In this document: in pieces, positions 1-5,927 of the stretch
Position numbering within the stretch: position 1 is the stretch's first letter
How the letters are laid out: each line of letters opens with the position of its first letter
NCBI GenBank assembly: GCA_963582255.1
Contig: CAUZRD010000136.1
Location: 1-5,972, forward strand
Reading direction: 5' to 3'
Length of the DNA: 5,972 nucleotides
Origin: CAUZRD01 sp963582255
Lineage (GTDB): Bacteria; Pseudomonadota; Alphaproteobacteria; Rhizobiales; TMED25
Notes under the pieces: model-generated
What the model saw: only the letters and a program-made list of their open reading frames with translations
Told to the model about the DNA's origin: nothing
Database searches by the model: none
Translations under genes and position numbers: made by a program

Positions 1-573
1 TCCAAAGGTATTTATGAACTGGTTGCTGCCGCTGCTATAATCCGGGACCGCAGAATGAAAGTCGAATTTGTTGTCATAGGCGACGATGCCGTGCCTTCGA
101 GCGGACTAAAGTCACGCATATTGGATCAGCTTGGTCTAAATCAGAACATCAAGACCGATGTGATAGCGGAAATAAGTCGGCTTGATCTCAGTGATCGAAT
201 CCACATGCTCGGCTTCACCAAACACATCTCTGAGGCCTATAAGCTTATGGACGTGCTATGCTTTCCTTCACATTACAACGCACCAGGCCGACCTATATTC
301 GAGGCAGCTTTCGCATCCAAGCCAGCCATCGTCTGCCTTACCGATCCCAAGCCGGATACGTTGATCAACGGGGTTACCGGACTGGCTATCCCCGGACCTG
401 ATCCGGTTGTTATGGCCGACGCCATCGAGCGACTTTGTTGCGACATTGAACTAACACGCGCAATGGGTGCAAAAGCGTTCGAAAAGGCTCATCGCACCTT
501 CAATGCACAAAAAAATTCAGCTGAAATTCTAGCGCTTTATCGCACGATCACAGACGTATCTTCGACTCAATGA
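1..573 (+). CDS. GT4-type glycosyltransferase, C-terminal part (5' end outside window)
   Basis: The frame is open from the first base to a TGA at 571-573, giving about 190 residues with no start in the window. An internal ATG at 55 is not the true start, because the residues before it (SKGIYELVAAAAIIRDRR) already fit the nucleotide-sugar-binding GT-B domain. Visible family features are the KGI...L.AAA helix, the strand VEFVVIGDD, the segment RIHMLGF, and FPSHYNAPGRPIFEAAF followed by DTLINGVTGL. The Glu of GRPIFEA (codon 301-303) matches the second Glu of the GT4 EX7E motif. The position of the first Glu is Asn, in NAPGRP; from memory this also occurs in relatives, so it need not mean inactivity. 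The protein probably adds one sugar of the polysaccharide repeat unit at the cytoplasmic membrane face. Donor and acceptor cannot be read from the sequence. It is separated from the fnl operon by about 500 bp, so it may be transcribed separately. Confidence 0.88.
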   Translation, partial: SKGIYELVAAAAIIRDRRMKVEFVVIGDDAVPSSGLKSRILDQLGLNQNIKTDVIAEISRLDLSDRIHMLGFTKHISEAYKLMDVLCFPSHYNAPGRPIFEAAFASKPAIVCLTDPKPDTLINGVTGLAIPGPDPVVMADAIERLCCDIELTRAMGAKAFEKAHRTFNAQKNSAEILALYRTITDVSSTQ

Positions 574-580
574 GACGTCA

Positions 581-678
581 CCACCACTTTGGCAAGTTCT
601 CAATATCATCGTAAACTAGTAGTTCAGCTTTACAGGCCGGATTGTCGGCCTGAGAATTACAATTGTGGTGGCTAGTTT
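581..678. repeat. Interleaved inverted repeats around a GC-rich hairpin
   Basis: Three complementary pairs are visible. CCACCAC (581-587) pairs with GTGGTGG (665-671). AAACTAG (613-619) pairs with CTAGTTT (672-678). CAGGCCG (633-639) pairs with CGGCCTG (646-652) around a 6-nt loop. The first two pairs cross each other (order 1-2-3-3'-1'-2'), so they would form a pseudoknot rather than a simple nested stem. The central hairpin starts 60 nt after the glycosyltransferase stop and could end or protect that transcript. It has no T tract after it, so it is not a canonical intrinsic terminator. Confidence 0.5.
633..652 (+). terminator. GC-rich hairpin after glycosyltransferase gene, weak terminator candidate
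   Basis: A perfect 7-bp stem CAGGCCG/CGGCCTG encloses a 6-nt loop, about 60 nt past the upstream stop codon. The bases that follow (AGAATTAC) are not a U tract, so Rho-independent termination is doubtful. The hairpin may instead stabilise the 3' end of the transcript or slow the polymerase. Confidence 0.25.
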
Positions 679-845
679 TAAACCGAGCTCCAGCTCAGTA
701 ACAGAAACCTCAGAAATACCTTAGCCGTAACGCGATAGACAGTACCGCCAATATAGAGCTAATCAGGATTCGTTTTCCAAGCTTCAGCAACAATAAAAAT
801 ATATCGATCATCTAAAAGTATTATGGCAAATTAGAGATGGAAAAG

Positions 846-854
846 TGCTATAAT
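846..854 (+). promoter_or_regulatory. Extended -10 promoter candidate TGCTATAAT
   Basis: TATAAT at 849-854 is a perfect sigma-70 -10 hexamer, and TG one base upstream (846-847) makes it an extended -10, which can work without a good -35. I find no convincing -35 near the ideal spacing. Transcription would begin near 861, giving a leader of about 215 nt before fnlA that contains the dyad at 887-898 and the palindrome at 975-998. It is the best-scoring promoter by eye in the window, though unproven in an AT-rich region where such matches arise by chance. Confidence 0.5.
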
Positions 855-941
855 TAACAACCAAAAGACGTTTTCCGGCTAAAGAGGTCAGGGCTGACTA
901 TTTCCTTAATTTTGGACTACAGTTAGAATAATCGTAGGTCA

Positions 942-950
942 TGCTATAAA
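942..950 (+). promoter_or_regulatory. Second extended -10 candidate TGCTATAAA
   Basis: TATAAA at 945-950 has TG one base upstream (942-943). A poor -35 match, TTAGAA, lies at 923-928 with a 16-nt spacer. Transcription would start near 957, about 118 nt before the fnlA start, and would place the 24-bp palindrome at about +19 to +42, where a repressor or a 5' RNA hairpin could control expression. It shares the TGCTATAA core with the candidate at 846-854. Confidence 0.35.
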
Positions 951-974
951 AAAATTTAGTGCTTCTAGTCGGTT

Positions 975-998
975 TTTTTAATCACCGGTGATTAAAAA
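975..998. repeat. Perfect 24-bp palindrome upstream of fnlA
   Basis: TTTTTAATCACC (975-986) is followed immediately by its exact reverse complement GGTGATTAAAAA (987-998), with no spacer. It lies 76 nt before the fnlA start and shortly after the extended -10 candidate at 942-950. A gapless dyad of this length is typical of an operator for a dimeric regulator. As RNA it could form a hairpin with a small CCGG loop, but A residues rather than U residues follow the stem, so it is not an intrinsic terminator. No regulator gene in the window can be linked to it. Confidence 0.6.
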
Positions 999-1050
999 CA
1001 AATTTTATGCTAATGGAGTGTGGCGCCTCGCCGACGCCGGCCACCTCTGA
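982..1050 (+). pseudogene. Possible C-terminal remnant of a lost gene
   Basis: A short open stretch just before fnlA ends at TGA 1048-1050 and reads ...NGVWRLADAGHL. Its last 12 codons are GC-rich with C or G mostly in the third position, unlike the AT-rich sequence just to the left. That looks like the tail of a high-GC gene left behind when the neighbouring DNA was replaced. The stretch is short and I cannot name a parent family, so this is a weak suggestion. Confidence 0.18.
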
Positions 1051-1074
1051 TCCAATCCACAACCGGGACCCAGT

Positions 1075-2115
1075 ATGGTGACAAACATCTTCAAGGACGC
1101 TTGCTTGATGATTACCGGTGGAACGGGATCATTCGGAAATGCCGTGCTTCGTCGTTTCCTCGATTCATCAATCCGCGAAATTCGCGTATTTAGTCGCGAT
1201 GAAAAAAAACAGGATGACATGCGCAAGAGGTACTCGAGCGATAAGCTCAAGTTTTACCTTGGAGACGTACGTGACGCCCAGAGCCTAATGCCCGCAACCC
1301 GAGGCGTAGACTTTATCTTTCACGCAGCAGCGCTAAAACAGGTACCATCCTGTGAATTTCATCCAATGGAAGCGGTGAAAACCAATGTGTTGGGCACTGA
1401 AAATGTGCTCGAGGTGGCAATTGCAAATGGCGTCAAGCGAGTCGTGTGCCTATCAACCGACAAAGCTGTCTACCCGATCAATACAATGGGCATATCCAAG
1501 GCCCTGATGGAAAAGGTGATGGTTGCCAAATCGCGCGAACTTAGCAAAGAAAAGTTGGTACTCTGCGGTACGCGCTACGGCAACGTGATGGGCTCCCGTG
1601 GATCGGTTATCCCGCTATTTGTTAACCAGATCCGTACTGGTCAACCAATCACCATTACCGACCAGAAAATGACGCGCTTCATGATGAGTCTTGAGGATGC
1701 CCTCGAGCTGGTAATCTACGCCTTCACCAACGGAGAGAACGGAGAAATCTTCGTGCAGAAGGCTCCCGCTACGACAATTGGAACGCTAGCCAAGGCCATT
1801 GTGCAGATGCTGGGTGTGGCGGATCACCCCATCAACATTATTGGAACTCGGCATGGCGAAAAACTTTATGAAACGCTCCTTAGTCGAGAGGAAATGGCCA
1901 GCGCGGTCGACCTTGGAGGTTATTACCGCATACTTCCAGATCTACGCGATTTGAAGTACACTAAGTACGTCGAACAAGGCAAGGTCCGCACTTCTGAGAT
2001 ATCCGACTATAACTCGCATAATACCAGCCGCCTCGACGTTGCACAAACAATCAACCTACTGGCCAAGTTAGATTGTATGCAAGAGGATATCCTAAAGCGC
2101 GGAGTGTCAGAATGA
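1075..2115 (+). CDS. fnlA: UDP-GlcNAc 4,6-dehydratase / epimerase (FnlA/WbjB/CapE family)
   Basis: This 346-residue protein is close to the usual length of about 344 for the family. It is a short-chain dehydrogenase/reductase with an N-terminal NAD(P)-binding loop GGTGSFG (15-21), the segment RDEKKQDDMR (41-50), HAAALKQVP (83-91), STDKAVYP (127-134) and MGISK (138-142). Met138 and Lys142 represent the SMK-type replacement of the normal Tyr-x-x-x-Lys, and Asp129-Lys130 are the dehydratase residues. Family members turn UDP-D-GlcNAc into a UDP-2-acetamido-2,6-dideoxy-4-keto-L-hexose by 4,6-dehydration and C5/C3 epimerisation, the first step to UDP-L-FucNAc in the cytoplasm. The ATG at 1075 gives MVTNIFKD, a few residues longer than the common FKD/FKG start. 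A weak GGGA at 1065-1068 precedes it, and the GTG at 1078 is a possible alternative. It overlaps fnlB by 4 nt. Confidence 0.95.
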   Translation: MVTNIFKDACLMITGGTGSFGNAVLRRFLDSSIREIRVFSRDEKKQDDMRKRYSSDKLKFYLGDVRDAQSLMPATRGVDFIFHAAALKQVPSCEFHPMEAVKTNVLGTENVLEVAIANGVKRVVCLSTDKAVYPINTMGISKALMEKVMVAKSRELSKEKLVLCGTRYGNVMGSRGSVIPLFVNQIRTGQPITITDQKMTRFMMSLEDALELVIYAFTNGENGEIFVQKAPATTIGTLAKAIVQMLGVADHPINIIGTRHGEKLYETLLSREEMASAVDLGGYYRILPDLRDLKYTKYVEQGKVRTSEISDYNSHNTSRLDVAQTINLLAKLDCMQEDILKRGVSE

Positions 2116-3224
2116 CGATTGTAGCCGTCACAGGCGCAGGAGGATTTATTGGCCGGAACTTAGTCCTACGACTGCGCGAGCAGGATCACCGAGTCACATC
2201 AATCCCTCACGAAACAAACGAAGCCAACTTGCTTGCTGCTCTTGAGGGAGTACAGATTGTATTTCATTTGGCTGGAGTCAATCGACATCAGAACTCTGAA
2301 GAGTTTGAAACCGGTAATGTTGGGATGACAGAACGGCTTGTTGCCGCTCTGCGCAAATTGCCTAATCCGGCAGCACTAGTCTACAGTTCATCCATCCAAG
2401 CCACAGAGGAAACCTGCTACGGGCGATCCAAGCATAAGGCCGAAGCATTGGTTGCAGACTACGCTCAATCATCCTCGGTTCCAGCCTGGACCTTCCGGCT
2501 TCCCAACGTATTCGGCAAATGGTGCCGACCCAACTACAATTCCGTTGTTGCAACTTTCTGTCACAACGTTGCTCGTGGCTTGCCACTAACCATCAACGAT
2601 CCAGCTGCCAGCCTGCAACTCATCTACATCGATGACGTCGTTGATCACTTCGCTGTCATCGCTTCTGCGCCTCACGACAACACGATCTCTGCAAAAATCG
2701 GTCCTATATATGCAACAACCGTCGGGGAACTGGCGGATCAACTTAAATGCTTCCGCGAAAGTCGCACCACGCTGATAACTGGCGCAGTTGGCACAGGATT
2801 TCTCCGTGCTTTACACGCAACCTATATAAGCTACCTAGAGCCGGCTAGTTTTGCATACCCTCTCAAGTCGCATACTGACCCGCGTGGGATGTTTGTCGAA
2901 GTTCTACGAACCCCAGACAGTGGCCAGTTCTCTTTCTTCTCCGCCCCCCCTGGAATCACCAGAGGGGGTCACTATCATCATAGCAAGACTGAGAAATTTC
3001 TAGTCGTACAGGGGCATGCTAGATTTGGTTTCCGTCATATGTTGACCGATGAAATGTTTTCCATCGACACCTCGGGGAACACACCCATAGTCGTCGAAAC
3101 CGTGCCGGGTTGGTCTCATGACGTAACTAATATCGGCGACACCACGATGCTGGTAATACTGTGGGCTAACGAACTCTTTGATCCACAGCGTCCCGACACC
3201 ATCTCAGCCAAGGTCCTGACATAA
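2112..3224 (+). CDS. fnlB: UDP-2-acetamido-2,6-dideoxy-L-hexose 4-reductase (FnlB/WbjC/CapF family)
   Basis: The protein has 370 residues, matching the usual length of about 370. It has two parts. The N-terminal SDR domain carries TGAGGFIG (7-14), FHLAGVNR (51-58) and Tyr103-x-x-x-Lys107. The C-terminal cupin domain (about 250-370) carries GGHYHHSKTEKF (285-296) and a later His336, which are likely metal ligands. The reductase domain reduces the 4-keto group of the FnlA product with NAD(P)H to give UDP-2-acetamido-2,6-dideoxy-L-talose. In CapF the cupin domain is known to act on the keto-sugar intermediate. I chose the ATG at 2112 because it starts directly with the nucleotide-binding strand (MTIVAVTG), overlaps the fnlA stop as ATGA, and follows GGAG at 2101-2104 with a 7-nt spacer. 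An in-frame ATG at 2073 would add 13 residues that do not fit the family. Confidence 0.95.
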   Translation: MTIVAVTGAGGFIGRNLVLRLREQDHRVTSIPHETNEANLLAALEGVQIVFHLAGVNRHQNSEEFETGNVGMTERLVAALRKLPNPAALVYSSSIQATEETCYGRSKHKAEALVADYAQSSSVPAWTFRLPNVFGKWCRPNYNSVVATFCHNVARGLPLTINDPAASLQLIYIDDVVDHFAVIASAPHDNTISAKIGPIYATTVGELADQLKCFRESRTTLITGAVGTGFLRALHATYISYLEPASFAYPLKSHTDPRGMFVEVLRTPDSGQFSFFSAPPGITRGGHYHHSKTEKFLVVQGHARFGFRHMLTDEMFSIDTSGNTPIVVETVPGWSHDVTNIGDTTMLVILWANELFDPQRPDTISAKVLT

Positions 3225-4357
3225 TGGATAAGCTCCGCGTCATTACCGTTGTCGGAACACGTCCTGAAATTATCCGGCTTTCCCGCATCATAGCGCTCCT
3301 CGATGAACACTGCGATCACATCCTTGTTCATACAGGCCAAAACTACGACTACGAGCTCAATGGGATCTTTTTTTCTGATCTAGGTCTCCGCCAACCGGAC
3401 ATCTTCCTCGAGGCAGCCGGAGCAAGTGCTGCGGAAACAATTGGAAAAATCATCATTGCCTTTGACAAGGTGCTTGCTGCAAAGCAGCCAGATGCCCTGC
3501 TGCTCCTTGGCGATACCAACAGCTGTCTGGCAGCACTTCCGGCTAAGCGGCGTAAGGTGCCTATCTTCCATTTGGAGGCTGGCAACCGCTGCTTTGACCA
3601 GCGCGTGCCCGAAGAGACAAATCGGCGTATTGTAGATCACACTGCCGATATCAATTTGACATATTCCGATATCGCTCGCGAACATCTATTGAGAGAGGGT
3701 CTCCCGCCGGATCGCATTATTAAGACCGGCTCGCCCATGTTCGAAGTGATTAATCACTATCAGTCGGCTATTAACGCCTCCACCGTGCGTAACAGACTTT
3801 CTCTAGAGCAATTTAGCTACGTTGTGATCAGCGCTCACCGCGAAGAGAATATCGACTCAGCAGTCAACTTCAGCAAACTCATATCGGTACTGAATCACCT
3901 CGCAGAACAATGGGATCAGCCTATCATCGTCTCCACTCATCCCCGAACCCAGAAGCGGATCAACGACGCCGGCCTAACTTTCCATAACAATATCCAACTG
4001 CTGAAACCTCTTGGCTTCACTGACTATGTGAACCTGCAAATGGGTGCGCGGGTGGTACTATCCGATAGCGGAACCATTACCGAAGAATCCTCTATCCTAA
4101 ACTTCCCAGCGGTTAATATTCGCGAGACACATGAGCGACCGGAGGGCATGGAAGAGGGGGCTGTTATGATGACAGGACTTGATCTAAATCGTATCTTGCA
4201 GGCGGCTAGAATTCTTGACACCCAAGGCCGCGGCGAAGAGCGTACCCTGCGTCAGGTGGATGATTATTCAATACCAAAAGTATCCGAAAAAGTAGTAAGA
4301 ATCATCCATAGTTACCGCGACTATGTGATGCGTAATGTATGGCGACAGACAATCTGA
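3224..4357 (+). CDS. fnlC: UDP-N-acetyl-L-fucosamine synthase, C2 epimerase (FnlC/WbjD/CapG family)
   Basis: The protein has 377 residues, the normal length, and belongs to the non-hydrolysing UDP-GlcNAc 2-epimerase (WecB-like) fold. Visible motifs are GTRPEIIRL (11-19), HTGQNYDYELN (36-46), LLGDTNS (94-100), HLEAGNRCFDQRVPEETNR (116-134), SAHREENI (203-210) and SDSGTITEES (280-289). Asp97, Glu118, Glu130 or Glu131, and His205 match the active-site positions of WecB. The form AGNRCFDQRVPEE is typical of the WbjD branch rather than of true WecB. It inverts C2 of UDP-2-acetamido-2,6-dideoxy-L-talose to give UDP-L-FucNAc, ending the pathway. The ATG shares one base with the fnlB TAA (TAATG), with only a weak AAGG at 3210-3213, so translation is probably coupled to fnlB. 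Confidence 0.95.
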   Translation: MDKLRVITVVGTRPEIIRLSRIIALLDEHCDHILVHTGQNYDYELNGIFFSDLGLRQPDIFLEAAGASAAETIGKIIIAFDKVLAAKQPDALLLLGDTNSCLAALPAKRRKVPIFHLEAGNRCFDQRVPEETNRRIVDHTADINLTYSDIAREHLLREGLPPDRIIKTGSPMFEVINHYQSAINASTVRNRLSLEQFSYVVISAHREENIDSAVNFSKLISVLNHLAEQWDQPIIVSTHPRTQKRINDAGLTFHNNIQLLKPLGFTDYVNLQMGARVVLSDSGTITEESSILNFPAVNIRETHERPEGMEEGAVMMTGLDLNRILQAARILDTQGRGEERTLRQVDDYSIPKVSEKVVRIIHSYRDYVMRNVWRQTI

Positions 4358-4361
4358 GCCG

Positions 4362-5588
4362 ATGAGATTGCTCGTTGTTAGCCAGTATTTCTGGCCTGAA
4401 AATTTTAACATCAATGATCTAGTTACTGAGCTCGCTCGGCGCGGTCACGAAGTCACTGTGCTGACTGGCGAGCCTAATTATCCCCGAGGCGAGATCTTTT
4501 CCCAGTATGTAAGCGACAAGTCTGCATTTTCTTGGCATGACGGCGCTGAGGTTATCCGAGTTCCATTGAGACCGCGACACCAGGGCAAGTTGAACTTGAC
4601 ACTCAACTATCTAAGTTTTGTCCTGTCAGCATCGTTCTGGGGCCCACTGAAGCTGCACAGACGCCACTTCGATGTAATATTCGTCTATCAGATTTCTCCC
4701 GCGACAGTTTTCCTGCCTGCACTTCTGCTCAAGCTCATCAAGCGCACGCCTATGACTTTCTGGGTTTTGGATTTGTGGCCACATTCGTTGTCGGCAGTAG
4801 GTGCCGTACGATCCAGTACAGTTCTCGGTCTAGTTGATGTGCTAATGCGGCTGATCTATCGCTGTGCAGACTTGGTTCTAGTGCAGTCGCATGGCTTTAT
4901 GAATGAGATCGCGCGGCAGGCAGGAGATAAAGCTAAGATACGCTATTTTCCAAGCTGGTCAGACAATAAATCATCAGAGACTTCAGCCGTGCCGGCACCA
5001 GAAGTTCCGAAAGCCAATGGTGTATTTTCAATTATGTTTACCGGTAATATTGGTTTTGCTCAGGATTTTCCAGCCATACTCGATACTGCTGAACTTTTGT
5101 GGAATGAGCCTGTACGGTGGCTAATAGTAGGCGATGGACAACGCTCCGACTGGCTCGCAAACGAGATTACCCAGCGCAATCTTAGCGAACGCATACTGCT
5201 ACTGGGACAGTATCCTAGCGAACGCATACCCTCATTCCTGTTGCACGCTGACGCGGGTCTCGTAACGCTGCGATCTGAACCTGCTTTTGCCATGACAATT
5301 CCGCGCAAAGTTCAGACTTACTTGGCTGCCTGTAAACCTATACTGGCTATGATCGATGGGGAGGGAGGAGAGGTTGTTCGCGCTGCGAAAGCAGGATTCG
5401 TGTCACCTGCTGGAGATGCCCCGGCATTCGCCTCGACTGTTCGTAAAATGATGGCAACTAGCCCCGATCACCGCACAGAAATGGGCCTAAACGGGCAGAA
5501 TTTTGCTCGCCGTGAGTTCGATAAGAATAAGCTCGTTGATCGTCTTGAAACCTGGTTGGAAGAACTAACCAGACAGAATAAATCCTGA
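4362..5588 (+). CDS. wbuB: L-fucosamine-type glycosyltransferase (WbuB family, GT4)
   Basis: The protein has 408 residues; WbuB/WbjE-type enzymes have about 400. The N-terminal GT-B domain opens with LVVSQYFWPENFNINDL (4-20), followed by GHEVTVLTGEPNYPRG (28-43), the linker around FWVLDLWPHS (133-142), and LVLVQSHGF (171-179). The C-terminal donor domain has IMFTGNIGFAQDF (224-236), WLIVGDGQR (253-261), IPRKVQTYLAACKPIL (313-328) and the acidic IDGEGGEVVR (331-340). Family members transfer L-FucNAc (or a related 6-deoxy sugar) to an undecaprenyl-PP-linked acceptor, which fits its place after fnlC. ATG 4362 is chosen because MRLLVVSQYFWPENF is the usual start and lies 4 nt after the fnlC stop. 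The in-frame ATG at 4335 would overlap fnlC and add nine atypical residues. Neither has a strong ribosome-binding site. The donor is inferred from context, and the acceptor is unknown. Confidence 0.9.
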   Translation: MRLLVVSQYFWPENFNINDLVTELARRGHEVTVLTGEPNYPRGEIFSQYVSDKSAFSWHDGAEVIRVPLRPRHQGKLNLTLNYLSFVLSASFWGPLKLHRRHFDVIFVYQISPATVFLPALLLKLIKRTPMTFWVLDLWPHSLSAVGAVRSSTVLGLVDVLMRLIYRCADLVLVQSHGFMNEIARQAGDKAKIRYFPSWSDNKSSETSAVPAPEVPKANGVFSIMFTGNIGFAQDFPAILDTAELLWNEPVRWLIVGDGQRSDWLANEITQRNLSERILLLGQYPSERIPSFLLHADAGLVTLRSEPAFAMTIPRKVQTYLAACKPILAMIDGEGGEVVRAAKAGFVSPAGDAPAFASTVRKMMATSPDHRTEMGLNGQNFARREFDKNKLVDRLETWLEELTRQNKS

Positions 5589-5872
5589 TTCATCACTCGC
5601 CTAAAATGAGCAAATATCTGGATGGCCATTACTGCCAGTACGTCGCTTTCCAGCATCAACAAAATTATAAGTAACACTAAATTGACGACAGTCATCGATA
5701 GCCGGCAGACCAAACGTCTGGCGTTTGAGAAGGACGTTTGAATAGACCGGATAGCATCGCCTCACGAAGTAGACAAAATTTAAGATTTCATTTTCCTAGT
5801 TTTAGAGGCAACGATATCTTCTAAACCTCTCAAATTTTGCGCACTACATATGGCATACACCCTCTAACTATC
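5589..5872. other. Non-coding region between wbuB and tRNA remnant
   Basis: There is no convincing gene here. Short open frames exist, for example ATG 5606 (22 codons) and ATG 5622 (39 codons, ending at 5741), but they have no ribosome-binding site or recognisable protein features. I see no good terminator directly after wbuB; a 4-bp TGGC/GCCA hairpin at 5623-5637 is too weak. From about 5770 the sequence becomes AT-rich with short inverted repeats, such as CAAAATTT (5774-5781) with AAATTTTG (5832-5839). In related FucNAc clusters an initiating transferase and a dehydratase gene may follow at this point; neither is present. Confidence 0.6.
5711..5740. repeat. Competing inverted repeats with CGTTTGA direct repeat
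   Basis: CAAACG at 5711-5716 can pair with CGTTTG at 5722-5727 (5-nt loop). As CAAACGTC (5711-5718) it can pair perfectly with GACGTTTG (5733-5740). The right arms are also a direct repeat, CGTTTGA at 5722-5728 and 5735-5741. No T tract follows, so it is not a standard terminator. It may be a protein-binding site, an mRNA 3'-end structure or chance. Confidence 0.35.
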
Positions 5873-5911
5873 AATCAGTAGGTCTGGGTTCGAATCCTCC
5901 AGCCGGCACCA
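5873..5911 (+). pseudogene. tRNA-Thr(UGU) 3'-half fragment, probable integration scar
   Basis: From AATCAGTAGGTC (5873-5884) onward the sequence follows the known bacterial tRNA-Thr(UGU) pattern: end of the anticodon loop, anticodon-stem 3' strand TCAGT, variable loop AGGTC, T loop TTCGAAT (5889-5895), acceptor 3' strand AGCCGGC (5901-5907), discriminator A and CCA (5909-5911). No 5' half (acceptor GCCGGCT, D arm) lies upstream. The T stem is damaged: TGGG before the loop is one base short and does not pair well with CCTCC after it. It is therefore not a working tRNA. A match that begins in the anticodon loop and ends at the tRNA 3' end is the usual footprint of tRNA-targeting integrases. The isotype call rests on remembered tRNA-Thr sequences. 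Confidence 0.72.
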
Positions 5912-5926
5912 ATCTTTTCAATTGGT
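5908..5926 (+). repeat. Hairpin overlapping the tRNA CCA end
   Basis: ACCAAT (5908-5913) and ATTGGT (5921-5926) form a perfect 6-bp stem with a 7-nt loop CTTTTCA. The left arm includes the discriminator and CCA of the tRNA fragment. It lies just before the terminator-like element and may be part of the 3' trailer of the ancestral tRNA transcript. Confidence 0.4.
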
Positions 5927-5927
5927 T

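Larger units (their letters stand above)
574..1074. other. Intergenic region between glycosyltransferase and fnlA
   Basis: This gap of about 500 bp has no convincing gene in any frame. Most of it is AT-rich, especially about 780-1010, with many stop codons. It holds an inverted-repeat cluster (581-678), two promoter-like extended -10 elements (846-854 and 942-950), a small dyad GTCAG/CTGAC at 887-898, a perfect palindrome (975-998) and an abrupt GC-rich patch (about 1016-1070) next to fnlA. I saw no JUMPstart/ops element (GGCGGTAG), which often precedes polysaccharide operons. The length and composition suit either a regulatory leader or the decayed remains of a deleted gene. Confidence 0.7.

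Noticed and set aside
685..705. AGCTCAGT at 692-699, resembling a tRNA D-arm, as a possible missing 5' half of the tRNA-Thr
   Set aside because: The acceptor strand GCCGGCT and the rest of the D arm are absent, and it lies about 5 kb from the 3' fragment. An eight-base match is likely chance.
948..979. A7 and T7 runs flanking a weak hairpin as an intrinsic terminator before fnlA
   Set aside because: There is no GC-rich stem between the runs, only a 3-bp TAG/CTA pairing, so termination is not supported.
1005..1250. Minus-strand frame opposite the fnlA start
   Set aside because: It is antisense to the conserved Rossmann region of fnlA and has no recognisable features.
4335..4361. Earlier ATG (4335) as the wbuB start
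   Set aside because: It would add nine residues atypical of the family and overlap fnlC by 23 nt; the canonical MRLLVVSQYFWPENF begins at 4362.
5468..5713. Minus-strand frame with a hydrophobic N-terminal stretch, a possible small membrane protein
   Set aside because: It starts at a TTG with no ribosome-binding site, runs deep into the antisense of wbuB, and its second half looks like an antisense translation. The hydrophobic part alone is not enough.
5606..5741. Short plus-strand frames at 5606 and 5622 as genes after wbuB
   Set aside because: They lack a ribosome-binding site and any domain or composition typical of a protein. They overlap each other in different frames.
5589..5911. A split tRNA with a group I intron in the anticodon loop
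   Set aside because: No 5' tRNA half with D arm is present in the preceding region, and the T stem of the 3' half is broken, so the tRNA could not work after splicing.
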